Assembly: GCA_030373045.1 (NCBI GenBank)
Contig: JAUCPW010000009.1
Coordinates: forward strand, 26,093-90,092
Length of the DNA stretch: 64,000 nucleotides
Source: Candidatus Fermentibacter sp.
GTDB lineage: Bacteria; Fermentibacterota; Fermentibacteria; Fermentibacterales; Fermentibacteraceae
Direction of reading: 5' to 3'
The stretch's first letter is position 1, and every line of letters starts with the position of its first letter. Of this stretch, positions 50,088 to 58,722 are shown piece after piece. The notes beneath the pieces are model-generated. The model was not told the DNA's origin. It saw only the letters and a list, made by a program, of their open reading frames with translations, and did no database searches. The position numbers were made by a program, and so were the translations under genes.

Positions 50088-51165
50088 CCCTGCAGATCCT
50101 CTCGAGCTCGTCCATGGTCCTCTCCATGTCGAAGTGCGTCAGGGCCCTGGACCTGGCTCCGGCCGACAGGTCATCCCTCAGGGCGTCGTCATCGAGCTTC
50201 TCCACGGCTTCGCGTATGGCCCCCGGATCCCCGGCGCGCACCGTCAGACCGCTCTCTCCGTCCCTGTTCACCCAGGGGACCCCTGTGGCTATGTCGGTGC
50301 TGATCACCGGGGTTCCGCACGCCATCGCCTCGACCTGGACGAGCCCGAAGGCCTCCGAGCGTTCCGTCGACGGCAGGATGAGCGCCCTGGCCCCCCTGTA
50401 CAGCTCCACCAGCCTGTCGTCGCTGACGTCGCCTGCGAGCTCGACGAGCGAACCGTCCCTCGATGCGGCCTCGGAGATCTCCTTCGAGAGAGGCCCGCTC
50501 CCCGCCATGACGAGGCGCCGCCCCGGAAGGCCGCGCCAGGCTTCGAGGAGGACGGGGATGCCCTTGTAGCGGCGGAACCTGCCCACGAAGAGGAAGTACC
50601 CATCCCTGCCGTCCGCGGGGCCCGGGCTGAATCTGCGGGTGTCCACCCCGAGGGGGACCACATGGACGTTCGAGAGTCTGCGGAGGAATCTCGATGACTC
50701 CGCGTATGCGGGCGAGGTGGCCAGGACGGCCCGGGCCCTGCGGAGAAAGGGCCAGAGGAATGGTTCTATCAGCGGCACCAGGAGGGACTGCCTCACTATG
50801 TCGCTGTGGTAGGTCACGATGTGGGGGGCATCCAGCCCCGCGAAGGCCCAGGAGACAGCAGCCGTGGGCAGCGGATGATGGTAGTGCACCAGGTCGAACC
50901 GCATCTCGCGGTGGAGTCTGCGCAGGAGCGACGCCAGCCCGGGGCACACCGGATTCGAGAACAGCCGCCCCAGGCACGGGGCTTCGATCACGGGACTGCC
51001 GTCGATGGAACGCCTGCCTATCCTGAGGGCCGGCTTCCGGGAGGCGACGAGGATGGTGGATTCATGCCCCCGCGCCGCCATGGAGGATACGGTGTCGTGA
51101 ATGTACCTCTCTATGCCGCCGTGAACCGGAGGATACACATCCTTGTAGACGTGCAGGATCCTCAT
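50071..51165 (-). CDS. GT4 glycosyltransferase (first)
   Basis: A 364-residue retaining GT-B glycosyltransferase. The N-terminal half begins MRILHVYKDVYPPVHGGIERYI, quoted here as DVYPPVHGGIE, the acceptor-binding loop; the donor half has YFLFVGRFRRYKGIPVLL and the E-x7-E motif EAFGLVQVEAMACGTPVI. ATG 51165 overlaps the next GT4 stop (ATGA). It probably adds a sugar to a lipid-linked surface glycan. Confidence 0.9.
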   Translation of the reverse strand: MRILHVYKDVYPPVHGGIERYIHDTVSSMAARGHESTILVASRKPALRIGRRSIDGSPVIEAPCLGRLFSNPVCPGLASLLRRLHREMRFDLVHYHHPLPTAAVSWAFAGLDAPHIVTYHSDIVRQSLLVPLIEPFLWPFLRRARAVLATSPAYAESSRFLRRLSNVHVVPLGVDTRRFSPGPADGRDGYFLFVGRFRRYKGIPVLLEAWRGLPGRRLVMAGSGPLSKEISEAASRDGSLVELAGDVSDDRLVELYRGARALILPSTERSEAFGLVQVEAMACGTPVISTDIATGVPWVNRDGESGLTVRAGDPGAIREAVEKLDDDALRDDLSAGARSRALTHFDMERTMDELERICRDAAGI

Positions 51166-52244
51166 CCCCCGGCCTCCCTGTAGATGCCGGCTACCCGCCC
51201 GGCCATGGCCCGGTCGCTCAGCCCGCGTGCGAAATCCCTCAGGGCCGATGGTTCGCGACGGCTCTCGAGTGCATCGAGGACGGCATCCCTGATGGATTCC
51301 GGAGATTCCCCGCAGAAAGCCGCCGCCACGTCGCGGTACACCTCCCGCAGAGCTTCCGCAGGCCCCAGTACGCTCGGCGTCCCTTCCAGGGCGGCCTCCA
51401 GGGGGGGCAGCCCGAAACCTTCGTACAGGGACGGGTACACGAGCAGTTCGGCGCCTGCATAGGCGTCGGCAAGGTCGCTTTCGCCGAGAGGACCGGTCCA
51501 GAGAACGCCCGGCATCGAACAGAGCCTTCTCCTGGTCTCCGCCGGCCCCCATCCCCACCGCCCGGCGACCACCATGGTCATCCCGGGCCTCGCTGCCGCA
51601 ATGCCCTTCCAGGCATCGAGCAGGGCGGGGATGTTCTTCCTGGGTTCGATCGTGGAGACGCTGAGGATGTAGGGGCCTCCGCCCGTGAGCATCCTCCTCC
51701 CCCTCTCCGCGTCCCCCGACCCGCCGGGACCCGAGGACAGGGGGACCACTCTCAGCTTTACCGGATCGAGCCCCAGCAGCCTCACCGCTTCCGATGCGGT
51801 GAAGGCGCTGTCGGCCATGACGATGTCGGCCGACCGCGCCGAGCGGGGGAAGACGAGCCTGTAGTAGAGCCTCCGCAGGGGCGGGAACCAGCCCGGGTGC
51901 GCCATGAAGGCGAGATCGTGAAGGGTCAGGAGGGATGCGGCCCCCGGGGGTGCGCATCCCGTGAATGCAGGCATGTGGACGGGCGCGCCCTTCATCCGCG
52001 AAGCCGCCAAAGGGGCCAGGATCATCTCGTCGATGACCTTGCGGGAAGATCCTGCACGCGCCGGGGAGAGAGCCTCCCGGAGGCCGGTCAGCCTGCCTCC
52101 CGCGGCAACCCTGACGCCGTCCTCGCCTGCCTCGATCAGACCCCGGAGGAGTCTGGCCAGGTATACCCCGGTGCCGCCCCTCGAACCGAGGGAGGCACCA
52201 TATATGACTGCCCTGCAGTCACCGGGAGATCGTGGAATCGTCAC
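51162..52244 (-). CDS. GT4 glycosyltransferase (second)
   Basis: A 360-residue GT-B enzyme of the GT4 family with YGASLGSRGGTGVYLARLL at the start, LSVSTIEPRKNIPALLDAW and SLYEGFGLPPLEAALEGTP (E-x7-E). This layout resembles mannosyltransferases of WbdA/MtfB type. GTG 52244 lies 26 bases inside the end of the nucleotidyltransferase gene. Acts in the same surface-glycan set. Confidence 0.88.
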   Translation of the reverse strand: MTIPRSPGDCRAVIYGASLGSRGGTGVYLARLLRGLIEAGEDGVRVAAGGRLTGLREALSPARAGSSRKVIDEMILAPLAASRMKGAPVHMPAFTGCAPPGAASLLTLHDLAFMAHPGWFPPLRRLYYRLVFPRSARSADIVMADSAFTASEAVRLLGLDPVKLRVVPLSSGPGGSGDAERGRRMLTGGGPYILSVSTIEPRKNIPALLDAWKGIAAARPGMTMVVAGRWGWGPAETRRRLCSMPGVLWTGPLGESDLADAYAGAELLVYPSLYEGFGLPPLEAALEGTPSVLGPAEALREVYRDVAAAFCGESPESIRDAVLDALESRREPSALRDFARGLSDRAMAGRVAGIYREAGG

Positions 52245-53199
52245 CCAGGCAGACCGAAACCGGCCTCCCCGTCACGGAGGCCCGGAAGCCCAGCACCGAA
52301 CCGTCCAGGACGGAGTCCTCTATCGTGTTGTCACCGCTGGCGATGGTATCGCGCACGACGGACCCGGCCAGCCTGCAGCCAGGCCCGATCGACGCGTACG
52401 GACCCAGGATGCACCCCTCCACGGAGGCTCCGGGGTCGATGTGGCACGGAGGGATCACGAGGGAGCCAGGGATATCCGGCGGAGGGGTGCCGCGATCCTT
52501 GTCCAGGAGGATCCTGTTGGTCTGGAGGAGCGTCTCGGGCCTGCCGCAGTCCAGCCAGTCGTCGACCCTGACCAGTTCGAACTCCTCCCCTCCGTCGATC
52601 ATCCTCTGCATCGCGTCGGTGAGCTGGAATTCGCCCCTGGTCCTCACACCCTCGCGCATGAGATCCTCGCAGGCGCGGATCATCCCGGCCCCGCTCCGGA
52701 ACATGTAGATGCCCACTATGGCGAGGTCGCTGACGAACTCCGAGGGCTTCTCGACGAGCCTGACGGCCCTGTTCCCCTCCGCGACGACCACGCCGAATCG
52801 CGAGGGATCGTCCACGGGGCAGACCGCCAGCCTGTTGCGGCTCTCCGAGGCGATGCCCGAAAGGTCAGCCTCGAACAACGTGTCGCCCAGCACGACGAGA
52901 GTGGGGCCGTCGTCGATCAGGGGGGCGCAGAGCGCAATGGCGCCTGCGAGTCCGTTCATGGTGTCCTGCCTGACGAAATCCACCCTCATCCGGTACTCGG
53001 ACCTGACCCATTCCACGATCGGATCGCCGAGATGTCCCACCACCAGCGTGATCCTGTCGACTCCCGCAGGGATGATCCTGTCAATTATGTGGCCCAGCAC
53101 GGGCCTGCCCGCCACCGGCACCAGCGCCTTCGGCGTCGTGTGGGTGACAGGCCTGAGCCTGGTCCCCATTCCGGCGACAGGGATGACAGCGTGCATCAT
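52219..53199 (-). CDS. Sugar-phosphate nucleotidyltransferase
   Basis: A 326-residue protein. The N-terminal domain of about 230 residues is a nucleotidyltransferase: VIPVAGMGTRLRPVTHTTPKAL, quoted in part as GMGTRLRP and KALVPV, and VVLGDTLF for the metal site. The C-terminus has left-handed beta-helix repeats (IPPCHIDPGASVEGC, GPYASIGPGCRLAG), as in GlmU- and RmlA-long-type enzymes. It makes a nucleotide sugar (UDP-, dTDP- or GDP-hexose), which cannot be decided here. ATG 53199 overlaps the ptsI stop. Confidence 0.87.
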   Translation of the reverse strand: MMHAVIPVAGMGTRLRPVTHTTPKALVPVAGRPVLGHIIDRIIPAGVDRITLVVGHLGDPIVEWVRSEYRMRVDFVRQDTMNGLAGAIALCAPLIDDGPTLVVLGDTLFEADLSGIASESRNRLAVCPVDDPSRFGVVVAEGNRAVRLVEKPSEFVSDLAIVGIYMFRSGAGMIRACEDLMREGVRTRGEFQLTDAMQRMIDGGEEFELVRVDDWLDCGRPETLLQTNRILLDKDRGTPPPDIPGSLVIPPCHIDPGASVEGCILGPYASIGPGCRLAGSVVRDTIASGDNTIEDSVLDGSVLGFRASVTGRPVSVCLGDDSTISR

Positions 53200-54959
53200 T
53201 CCTCCGTTCCCTGGAAACCGTTCAGGAGAATGGTGGGGAACCTGCCCTGGACATAGCTCCTCGCGAGCTGTCTCACCTTGAGGGCCGAGTCGGCGGCGAG
53301 CGCCTCGCCCGCCAGTCCGGCGGCCTCCGCGGTGTCGACGACCCCTATCATCTTCTTGATGTCGGGGATGAGGGAGATCGACACGCTCAGCTCGTCAACC
53401 CCGAGCCCGAGGAGCAGCGGCACCGCCAGCGGTTCCCCTGCTATCTGGCCGCAGACCCCGACCCATCTGCCGGCAGCATGGCACATCCTGACGACATGGT
53501 CGATCTGCCTGAGCACGGCCGGGTGGAGGGGGTCGAAGAGGTGGGCGACATAGGGGCTCCCCCGGTCGACTGCCAGAGTGTACTGCGTGAGGTCGTTCGT
53601 GCCTATCGATACGAAGTCGACGTGCGGAAGGAAGATGTCGATGGCGATGGCTGCCGCCGGGGTCTCGACCATGATGCCGAGGGGGATGGCGGGATCGAAC
53701 GGGATGCCGTCGCGTGCCAGTGCGAGCTTGGTGTCCTCGAGCATGTCCCGGGTTCTCAACACCTGGTCGAGCTCGGTGACCATGGGTATGAGCAGCCAGG
53801 CCGTCCCCTCCACTGAAGCCCTGAGAATGGCCGAGAGCTGGCGCCTCAGGATGTCGGGCTTGTCGAGGCATACCCTGATCGCGCGCCAGCCCAGGAACGG
53901 GTTCCTCTCCCTCAGTTCCGGGACTCCGGGGAACTTGTCGCCGCCTAGGTCGAGCGTGCGTATCACCACCGGATAGGGCTTCATCTCTCTCAGCGCGTGG
54001 GAGTAAGCCATGCACTGCATGTCCTCGTCGTCCGCATCCGGCGAGAGGAGGCGGAGGAACTCGGTGCGGAAGAGGCCAATGCCTCGGCCGCCGTACTTCT
54101 TTACCTGATCGGCCTCCTGGGAGAACTCGATGTTGCCGGCCAGCTCGACCGGCCGGCCGTCCGCGGTGACTGCGGGATCGGAGGCGTTGCGGGCTATCGC
54201 GGCCTCCATCTCGGAGTACTTGTCCCGCAGGCGGGTGTAGTATTCGAGCTCGTCCTGCTGGGGATCCAGGATCACCCTCCCGTGGATCCCGTCCACGATG
54301 ACGGTCATGCCCGGCTGGACTGCTTCGGCGGCCTCCCTGAGGGCTACGACCGCCGGGATGCCCAGGCTCCTGGCGAGGATGGCGGTGTGCGAGGTGCTGC
54401 CGCCCTCGTCCGTCGCGAAGCCGAGGACCTGGTCCCTGCGGAGCCCGGCCGCCACGGACGGATCGAGCTCCCTGGAGACGAGCACCACCGGCCTGGAGAC
54501 CCTTCCGAGGGCCTCCCTCTCGGAGCCGAGGAGCTTGGCGAGCACCCTCCGGCCTACGTCCCTGACGTCGGAGGCCCTCTCCCTTATGAGCGGGTCCTCC
54601 ATGGCGCGGAATCTCTGGATCACGTCGTTGAGTACCTGGCTGAGGGCGTGCTCCGCGTTGTCGCGGTGTCCGGTGATGCGCCTGCGGACGTCGGCCAGCA
54701 TGACGGGGTCGTCGAGCAGCATCATGTGCACGTCGAGGATCTGCCTGCCCTCTACGAGCTCTCCCATGCCGTCCGAGAGGCTGCGGAGCTCCTCGCGGGT
54801 GGCGGAGAGGGCGTCATCCAGCCTGGCCAGCTCCTTCCCGGCCTCCGTCTCCCCGGAGATCTCCCTCCTCGCGACCCTGAGCTCCTCGACGTCGAGCAGG
54901 AAGGCGGGTCCGACCGCTATCCCGGGCGACGCCGGGGTGCCCTCGAAGGAGCGGCTCAC
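53196..54959 (-). CDS. ptsI: PTS enzyme I
   Basis: Phosphoenolpyruvate-protein phosphotransferase, 587 residues. The active His 191 is in DEGGSTSHTAIL; GLFRTEFL, the PEP-binding GGDKFPG and ETPAAAIAID segments and the late GVCGQIAG with the catalytic Cys are all present. GTG 54959 follows the ptsH stop by one base. No PTS permease (EII) is seen in the window, so it may serve regulatory functions. Confidence 0.94.
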   Translation of the reverse strand: MSRSFEGTPASPGIAVGPAFLLDVEELRVARREISGETEAGKELARLDDALSATREELRSLSDGMGELVEGRQILDVHMMLLDDPVMLADVRRRITGHRDNAEHALSQVLNDVIQRFRAMEDPLIRERASDVRDVGRRVLAKLLGSEREALGRVSRPVVLVSRELDPSVAAGLRRDQVLGFATDEGGSTSHTAILARSLGIPAVVALREAAEAVQPGMTVIVDGIHGRVILDPQQDELEYYTRLRDKYSEMEAAIARNASDPAVTADGRPVELAGNIEFSQEADQVKKYGGRGIGLFRTEFLRLLSPDADDEDMQCMAYSHALREMKPYPVVIRTLDLGGDKFPGVPELRERNPFLGWRAIRVCLDKPDILRRQLSAILRASVEGTAWLLIPMVTELDQVLRTRDMLEDTKLALARDGIPFDPAIPLGIMVETPAAAIAIDIFLPHVDFVSIGTNDLTQYTLAVDRGSPYVAHLFDPLHPAVLRQIDHVVRMCHAAGRWVGVCGQIAGEPLAVPLLLGLGVDELSVSISLIPDIKKMIGVVDTAEAAGLAGEALAADSALKVRQLARSYVQGRFPTILLNGFQGTEE

Positions 54960-54960
54960 C

Positions 54961-55227
54961 TCAGTCCTCTCCGAAACCGGAGGAAACGAGGCTGCAGAGC
55001 TCCTCGACCGCCCTCTCCTCATCTTCGCCCGACGCCGATATGAGCAGCTCGGTCCCCTGGCCGGCCGCAAGGGTCATGACTCCCATGATGCTCTTGCCGT
55101 TGACCTCTTCGATCCCGTTGGAGATGGTGATCTCGCTGGCGAATACGGCGGCCTTCTTTACGATCAGCGCCGCGGGCCTGGCATGGACCCCCAGCCTGTT
55201 CGGGACTGCTACGGCTTTCTGGTACAA
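54961..55227 (-). CDS. ptsH: HPr phosphocarrier protein
   Basis: An 88-residue HPr with His 15 (NRLGVHARPA), phosphorylated by EI, and Ser 46 (GKSIMGVM), the site for HPr kinase. Both sites are intact, matching the hprK gene next door. TTG 55227 has AGGAG with a 6-nt gap. The EI-HPr-HprK set is typical of a regulatory PTS. Confidence 0.95.
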   Translation of the reverse strand: MYQKAVAVPNRLGVHARPAALIVKKAAVFASEITISNGIEEVNGKSIMGVMTLAAGQGTELLISASGEDEERAVEELCSLVSSGFGED

Positions 55228-55250
55228 CTCTCGGCTCCTGATCTACGGCA

Positions 55251-56213
55251 TCATCCGCCGCCGGGGGTTTCCCTCATCCTCTCGATCAGCTTGAGATCCA
55301 GTTCCGCAGGGACGTCCACTCCGCGGCTCTCGAGCAGGAAGGACATGGCCGCCACCTCGAGCAGGAGGGCGATGTTGCGCCCCGGCAGCACGGGCAGGAC
55401 TATCTGCGGAATCCTGACCCCGAGATAGGTGGTGGTGCTCCTGTCGAGGCCGGTCCGGTCGAAATCGGGCTTCTGGGTCCAGTCTACCAGCCTGACCTCC
55501 ATGTCTACGGGATGGCGGTCCTTGACGGTTCTGATCCCGTAGAGCACGGGGATGTTCACCATGCCGAGGCCCCTGATCTCCATGTGGCTGCCCATTATTG
55601 CGTCGCCCGTGCCCAGGAGCTGTTCGCCCGTCCGCCTTATCCTGACTATGTCGTCGGCGATCAGCCTGTGCCCGCGCTCCACGAGTCCGAGGACCGCTTC
55701 GCTCTTCCCGATGGCGCTGCGCCCCGTCACCAGCTGACCGACGCCGAACACATCGACCAGTGTGCCATGCACGCACTTCCTCGGCGCGAACACCTCGGAC
55801 AGGTACCCGGTCAGGTCGTGGATCAGGGGGGTGGTGTCCCTCGGAGATCTGAACACGGCGCAGTCGCAGCCGGCGGCCTCCTCGGCGATCTCCACGGGCG
55901 GTTCGAACCCCTTGGTGACTATGAAGCAGTACACCGGGAACTGGAACAGGTTTCGGACCGCGGACTCCCGGGCCTCCTGGTCCAGAGAGGACAGGTACGT
56001 GATCTCTGTTTCGCCGATTATCTGTATCCTGTCGTGCAGGAAGCGGTGCGTGAAGCCGGTCAGGGCCAGACCGGGCCTGTTGATGTCCGGGCTGCCGACG
56101 AGCCTGGAGTAGCCGGTCTCGCCGGCGACCGGGGTGATGAGGAGCTTCTGGCCAATCAGTTCGACGAGTCTGCGTACCGTCATGTCCCCGGGTTCGGGGT
56201 ACCTGTCCCTCAT
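55251..56213 (-). CDS. hprK: HPr kinase/phosphorylase
   Basis: A bifunctional enzyme that phosphorylates and dephosphorylates HPr at Ser 46. The 320-residue protein has an N-terminal domain at 1-130, P-loop GRSAIGKS at 164-171, and the HprK signature EIRGLGMVNI plus IADDIVRI. ATG 56213 is one base after the hpf stop. In many Gram-negative bacteria hpf/ptsN/hprK lie by rpoN, and here hpf and hprK remain together. Confidence 0.95.
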   Translation of the reverse strand: MRDRYPEPGDMTVRRLVELIGQKLLITPVAGETGYSRLVGSPDINRPGLALTGFTHRFLHDRIQIIGETEITYLSSLDQEARESAVRNLFQFPVYCFIVTKGFEPPVEIAEEAAGCDCAVFRSPRDTTPLIHDLTGYLSEVFAPRKCVHGTLVDVFGVGQLVTGRSAIGKSEAVLGLVERGHRLIADDIVRIRRTGEQLLGTGDAIMGSHMEIRGLGMVNIPVLYGIRTVKDRHPVDMEVRLVDWTQKPDFDRTGLDRSTTTYLGVRIPQIVLPVLPGRNIALLLEVAAMSFLLESRGVDVPAELDLKLIERMRETPGGG

Positions 56214-56214
56214 C

Positions 56215-56784
56215 TCAGGCGTTCTCTTCCCTGAGCGGCTTCAGCTCGACGACGCGGCTCGAACCGTCGGAGGCCCTGTAGACAGCGTTCACGGAAGACG
56301 TCTCGGTGTTGTGGAAGAGCATGCAGTGTCCGCCTGTGAGCTCGTACTCCGTCATGGCGTCCTCCGTGCGCATCCTGGGGAGGGAGTCTATCCTGTCGAT
56401 CACGAACGGCCCGGTGAGCTCGGACCCGGCATCGGGCATCCAGATGTCGCCCGCGGAGAGGAACGCGGCGTTTGCGTCCTCCTGCCCGGGCCTGTGGGGA
56501 TGGCTGTGGAGCCTGTCCTTGAAGCGCCTGAGCTGCTTCTCGAGATTGCCGACCGTCTCGTCCAGAGCGGCGTACATGTCGTGCGACTGGGCTCTGGCGT
56601 CGATCTTGAGCCTGTCGCCGCGCACCTGGATCCTGGAGTGGTTGATGCCGGCCGTGACCTCGAGCACGACGTGTATGTCGTCTATCCCGTCGTAGAACTT
56701 CTCCATAACGGAAAGCTTCTCTCTCGCATAGGTCTTGATGCCCTCGGAGAGCTCGAAGTGCCTGCCGCTGATGTCGATGTTCAT
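56215..56784 (-). CDS. hpf: Ribosome hibernation-promoting factor, long form
   Basis: A 189-residue protein that binds 70S ribosomes under stress. The N-terminal S30AE domain (MNIDISGRHFELSEGIKTYA, quoted by its start) and the C-terminal dimerisation domain (VIDRIDSLPRMRTEDAM, ELTGGHCMLFHNTETSSVN) identify the long form, which makes 100S dimers. ATG 56784 has AAAGGAG upstream. It heads the 16-kb run and is preceded by a strong promoter with a leader of about 120 bases. Confidence 0.95.
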   Translation of the reverse strand: MNIDISGRHFELSEGIKTYAREKLSVMEKFYDGIDDIHVVLEVTAGINHSRIQVRGDRLKIDARAQSHDMYAALDETVGNLEKQLRRFKDRLHSHPHRPGQEDANAAFLSAGDIWMPDAGSELTGPFVIDRIDSLPRMRTEDAMTEYELTGGHCMLFHNTETSSVNAVYRASDGSSRVVELKPLREENA

Positions 56785-56843
56785 TGCCCGCTCCTTTCGA
56801 AATGCCGGCGCACCGCACGTGCACACCCCCGGATATGACAAAA

Positions 56844-56868
56844 CGCTGCCCCCCTTGACGGAGCAGCG
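56844..56868 (-). promoter_or_regulatory. Possible leader hairpin before hpf
   Basis: In the hpf leader, on the minus strand, CGCTGC and GCAGCG (6-bp arms, 13-nt loop) are followed by TTTTG. It could act as a weak attenuator or be incidental. Confidence 0.3.
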
Positions 56869-56909
56869 CATTGAAGGGCCGGGAATGCCACGTGTGCCTT
56901 CACGCTCGG

Positions 56910-56938
56910 ATCATACCCGGGGAGTGTCCCCCGGTCAA
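56910..56938 (-). promoter_or_regulatory. Strong promoter of the hpf-hprK-pts run
   Basis: On the minus strand TTGACC (56938-56933) and TATGAT (56915-56910) are separated by 17 bases; each matches five of six consensus positions. The spacer carries the inverted repeat CCGGGG/CCCCGG, a possible operator. Confidence 0.75.
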
Positions 56939-56957
56939 CGACGGGGATGCGCATTTC

Positions 56958-56985
56958 TTGACCCGCCGGCGCGTCCTGATATGTT
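56958..56985 (+). promoter_or_regulatory. Promoter of the GatE homologue
   Basis: TTGACC (56958-56963) and TATGTT (56980-56985) are separated by 16 bases, divergent from the hpf promoter and 34 bases before the TTG start at 57019. Confidence 0.6.
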
Positions 56986-57018
56986 CGTCCTGATTTAACC
57001 ACCGGAAGGAGCCCTCCC

Positions 57019-58713
57019 TTGTCTGCTCGCGCCGACGGCTATTCTGAACTCGTCGAACTGGGCTTCCGCAGCGGTCTGGAGACCCACCAGCAGCTCGCCA
57101 CACCCAACAAGCTCTTCTGCCGCTGCCCGGCATCCATCAGGAACGACGCCCCGGACTCCGAACTCCTCCGCCACATGAGGCCGACCCTCAGCGAATTCGG
57201 CGAGTACGACGGCACGGCCCTCATGGAGTTCAAGACCAGGAAGCAGGTCCACTACCTGCTCTACAACAGCAGTGTCTGCACCTACGAGATGGACGACACT
57301 CCCCCCTTCAAGGCCGATCCCGAAGCAGTGGAGTCCGCCCTCGAGATAGCCATGATGTTCGGGATGTCGCTCGTCGATGAAATCCACATCACCAGGAAGC
57401 AGTACCTCGACGGCAGCATCCCGACCGGATTCCAGCGCACCGCTATAGTCGGCGTGAACGGAAGCGTTCCATTCCTCGGGAGGACTCTCGGCTTCTTCCA
57501 GCTGAGCCTCGAGGAGGATGCCTGCCGCGAGGTGGACGACGTCGGACACCACGTCTTCTACCGCACCGACCGCCTGTCGATCCCCCTCGTCGAGTCGGTC
57601 ACGAGGCCCGAGTTCTACACGCCTGCGGAGGCTGCTCTCGGAGCCGCCCTCGTGGGCGATGTCATGCGTTCGACGCGCAGGGTCAGGAGGGGCATCGGCT
57701 CGGTGAGGCAGGACGTGAACGTCTCCATCCGGGGCGGCACCAGGATAGAGATCAAGGGTGTCCCGCGCATCGGCATGATCGAGGCTCTCTGCTCCACGGA
57801 AGCCTACAGGCAGAAAGGTCTCCTCGACCTGAGGGCTGCTCTCCCCGGCTCCGGGGCGGACAAGGGTTTCTACAACGCGTCCCCGATCTTCCTGGACCCC
57901 GCCGCCGTCTCGGTGTCCGGCCTGGGAACCCTGAAAGCGGGGGAATCTGCAGCGGTGCAGGTCCTGCCCGGATTCGCCCCCTTCATACACTGGCCCCTCC
58001 AGCCCGGAATGGACTTCCTCGACGAGATCGACGGCAGGATCAGGGTCATCGCCTGCCTCGAGCGCCGTCCCTGCGTCTCGGAGGCTCCCGAAGCCCTTCG
58101 CGCCGCACTGGGCGTGACCGATCCCGGAGATGCCGTGCTCCTCTTCGCCGGTCCCCAGGAGGATCTCGTCACAGCCTCCCAGGAGACGGTCATCCGTGTG
58201 AGGGAGGCCTTCGACGGAGTCCCCTCCGAGACGAGGCAGGCCCTCGCCGGCGGCAGGACGACATTCGAACGGATCCTTCCCGGGCCGGACCGCATGTATC
58301 CCGACACAGACCTCCCGCCCGAACCCGTCTCGGACGAACTCCGCGCCAGGATCATGGCCAGGCTGAAGCCCCGCCCCTGGGAGCGCAGGGAGTCGTATGC
58401 CGCCCTGGGAGTGCCGGATCAGCTGGCTGGAAGGCTCATCAACTGGGAGTCGGCGGACCTCTTCGACACGGTCAGGCCCCGGGTCGGCTGGCCCGCTTCG
58501 GCGCTCGCCTGGCTCCTGACCGACAGGCGCAGGGGTTCGAGGAGGGCCGGGGCCGACTGGTCCGGCATCGGCGAACAGGGCATCGCCGGAGCCCTCGAGG
58601 AGTGCTTCGTGAAGGGCGTCTCCCTCAAGGGCTCTGCCAGGGTCCTGGATGCGATGTCCCGTGCTGTCGGACTCACCGCGGCTGAGGCGATGGAGGCCGA
58701 GGCCTCCAGCTGA
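57019..58713 (+). CDS. gatE: GatE-like Glu-tRNA(Gln) amidotransferase subunit (archaeal type)
   Basis: A 564-residue homologue of GatE, the subunit that in archaea, with the asparaginase-like GatD, amidates Glu-tRNA(Gln). Features that match GatE, not bacterial GatB, are GLETHQQL with two Gln, NKLFCRCP, IGSVRQDVNVSIRGG followed by RIEIKGV, and the AspRS-like insertion domain beginning near residue 315 (VLPGFAPFIHWPLQPGMDF). GatB has RCDANVS and TEIKNLNS in those places. It is shorter than archaeal GatE (about 620), mainly at the C-terminal tail. TTG 57019 has GGAAGGAG 7 nt upstream. No GatD or GatC is in the window. Confidence 0.82.
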   Translation: MSARADGYSELVELGFRSGLETHQQLATPNKLFCRCPASIRNDAPDSELLRHMRPTLSEFGEYDGTALMEFKTRKQVHYLLYNSSVCTYEMDDTPPFKADPEAVESALEIAMMFGMSLVDEIHITRKQYLDGSIPTGFQRTAIVGVNGSVPFLGRTLGFFQLSLEEDACREVDDVGHHVFYRTDRLSIPLVESVTRPEFYTPAEAALGAALVGDVMRSTRRVRRGIGSVRQDVNVSIRGGTRIEIKGVPRIGMIEALCSTEAYRQKGLLDLRAALPGSGADKGFYNASPIFLDPAAVSVSGLGTLKAGESAAVQVLPGFAPFIHWPLQPGMDFLDEIDGRIRVIACLERRPCVSEAPEALRAALGVTDPGDAVLLFAGPQEDLVTASQETVIRVREAFDGVPSETRQALAGGRTTFERILPGPDRMYPDTDLPPEPVSDELRARIMARLKPRPWERRESYAALGVPDQLAGRLINWESADLFDTVRPRVGWPASALAWLLTDRRRGSRRAGADWSGIGEQGIAGALEECFVKGVSLKGSARVLDAMSRAVGLTAAEAMEAEASS

Positions 58714-58722
58714 CGCTCGCGC

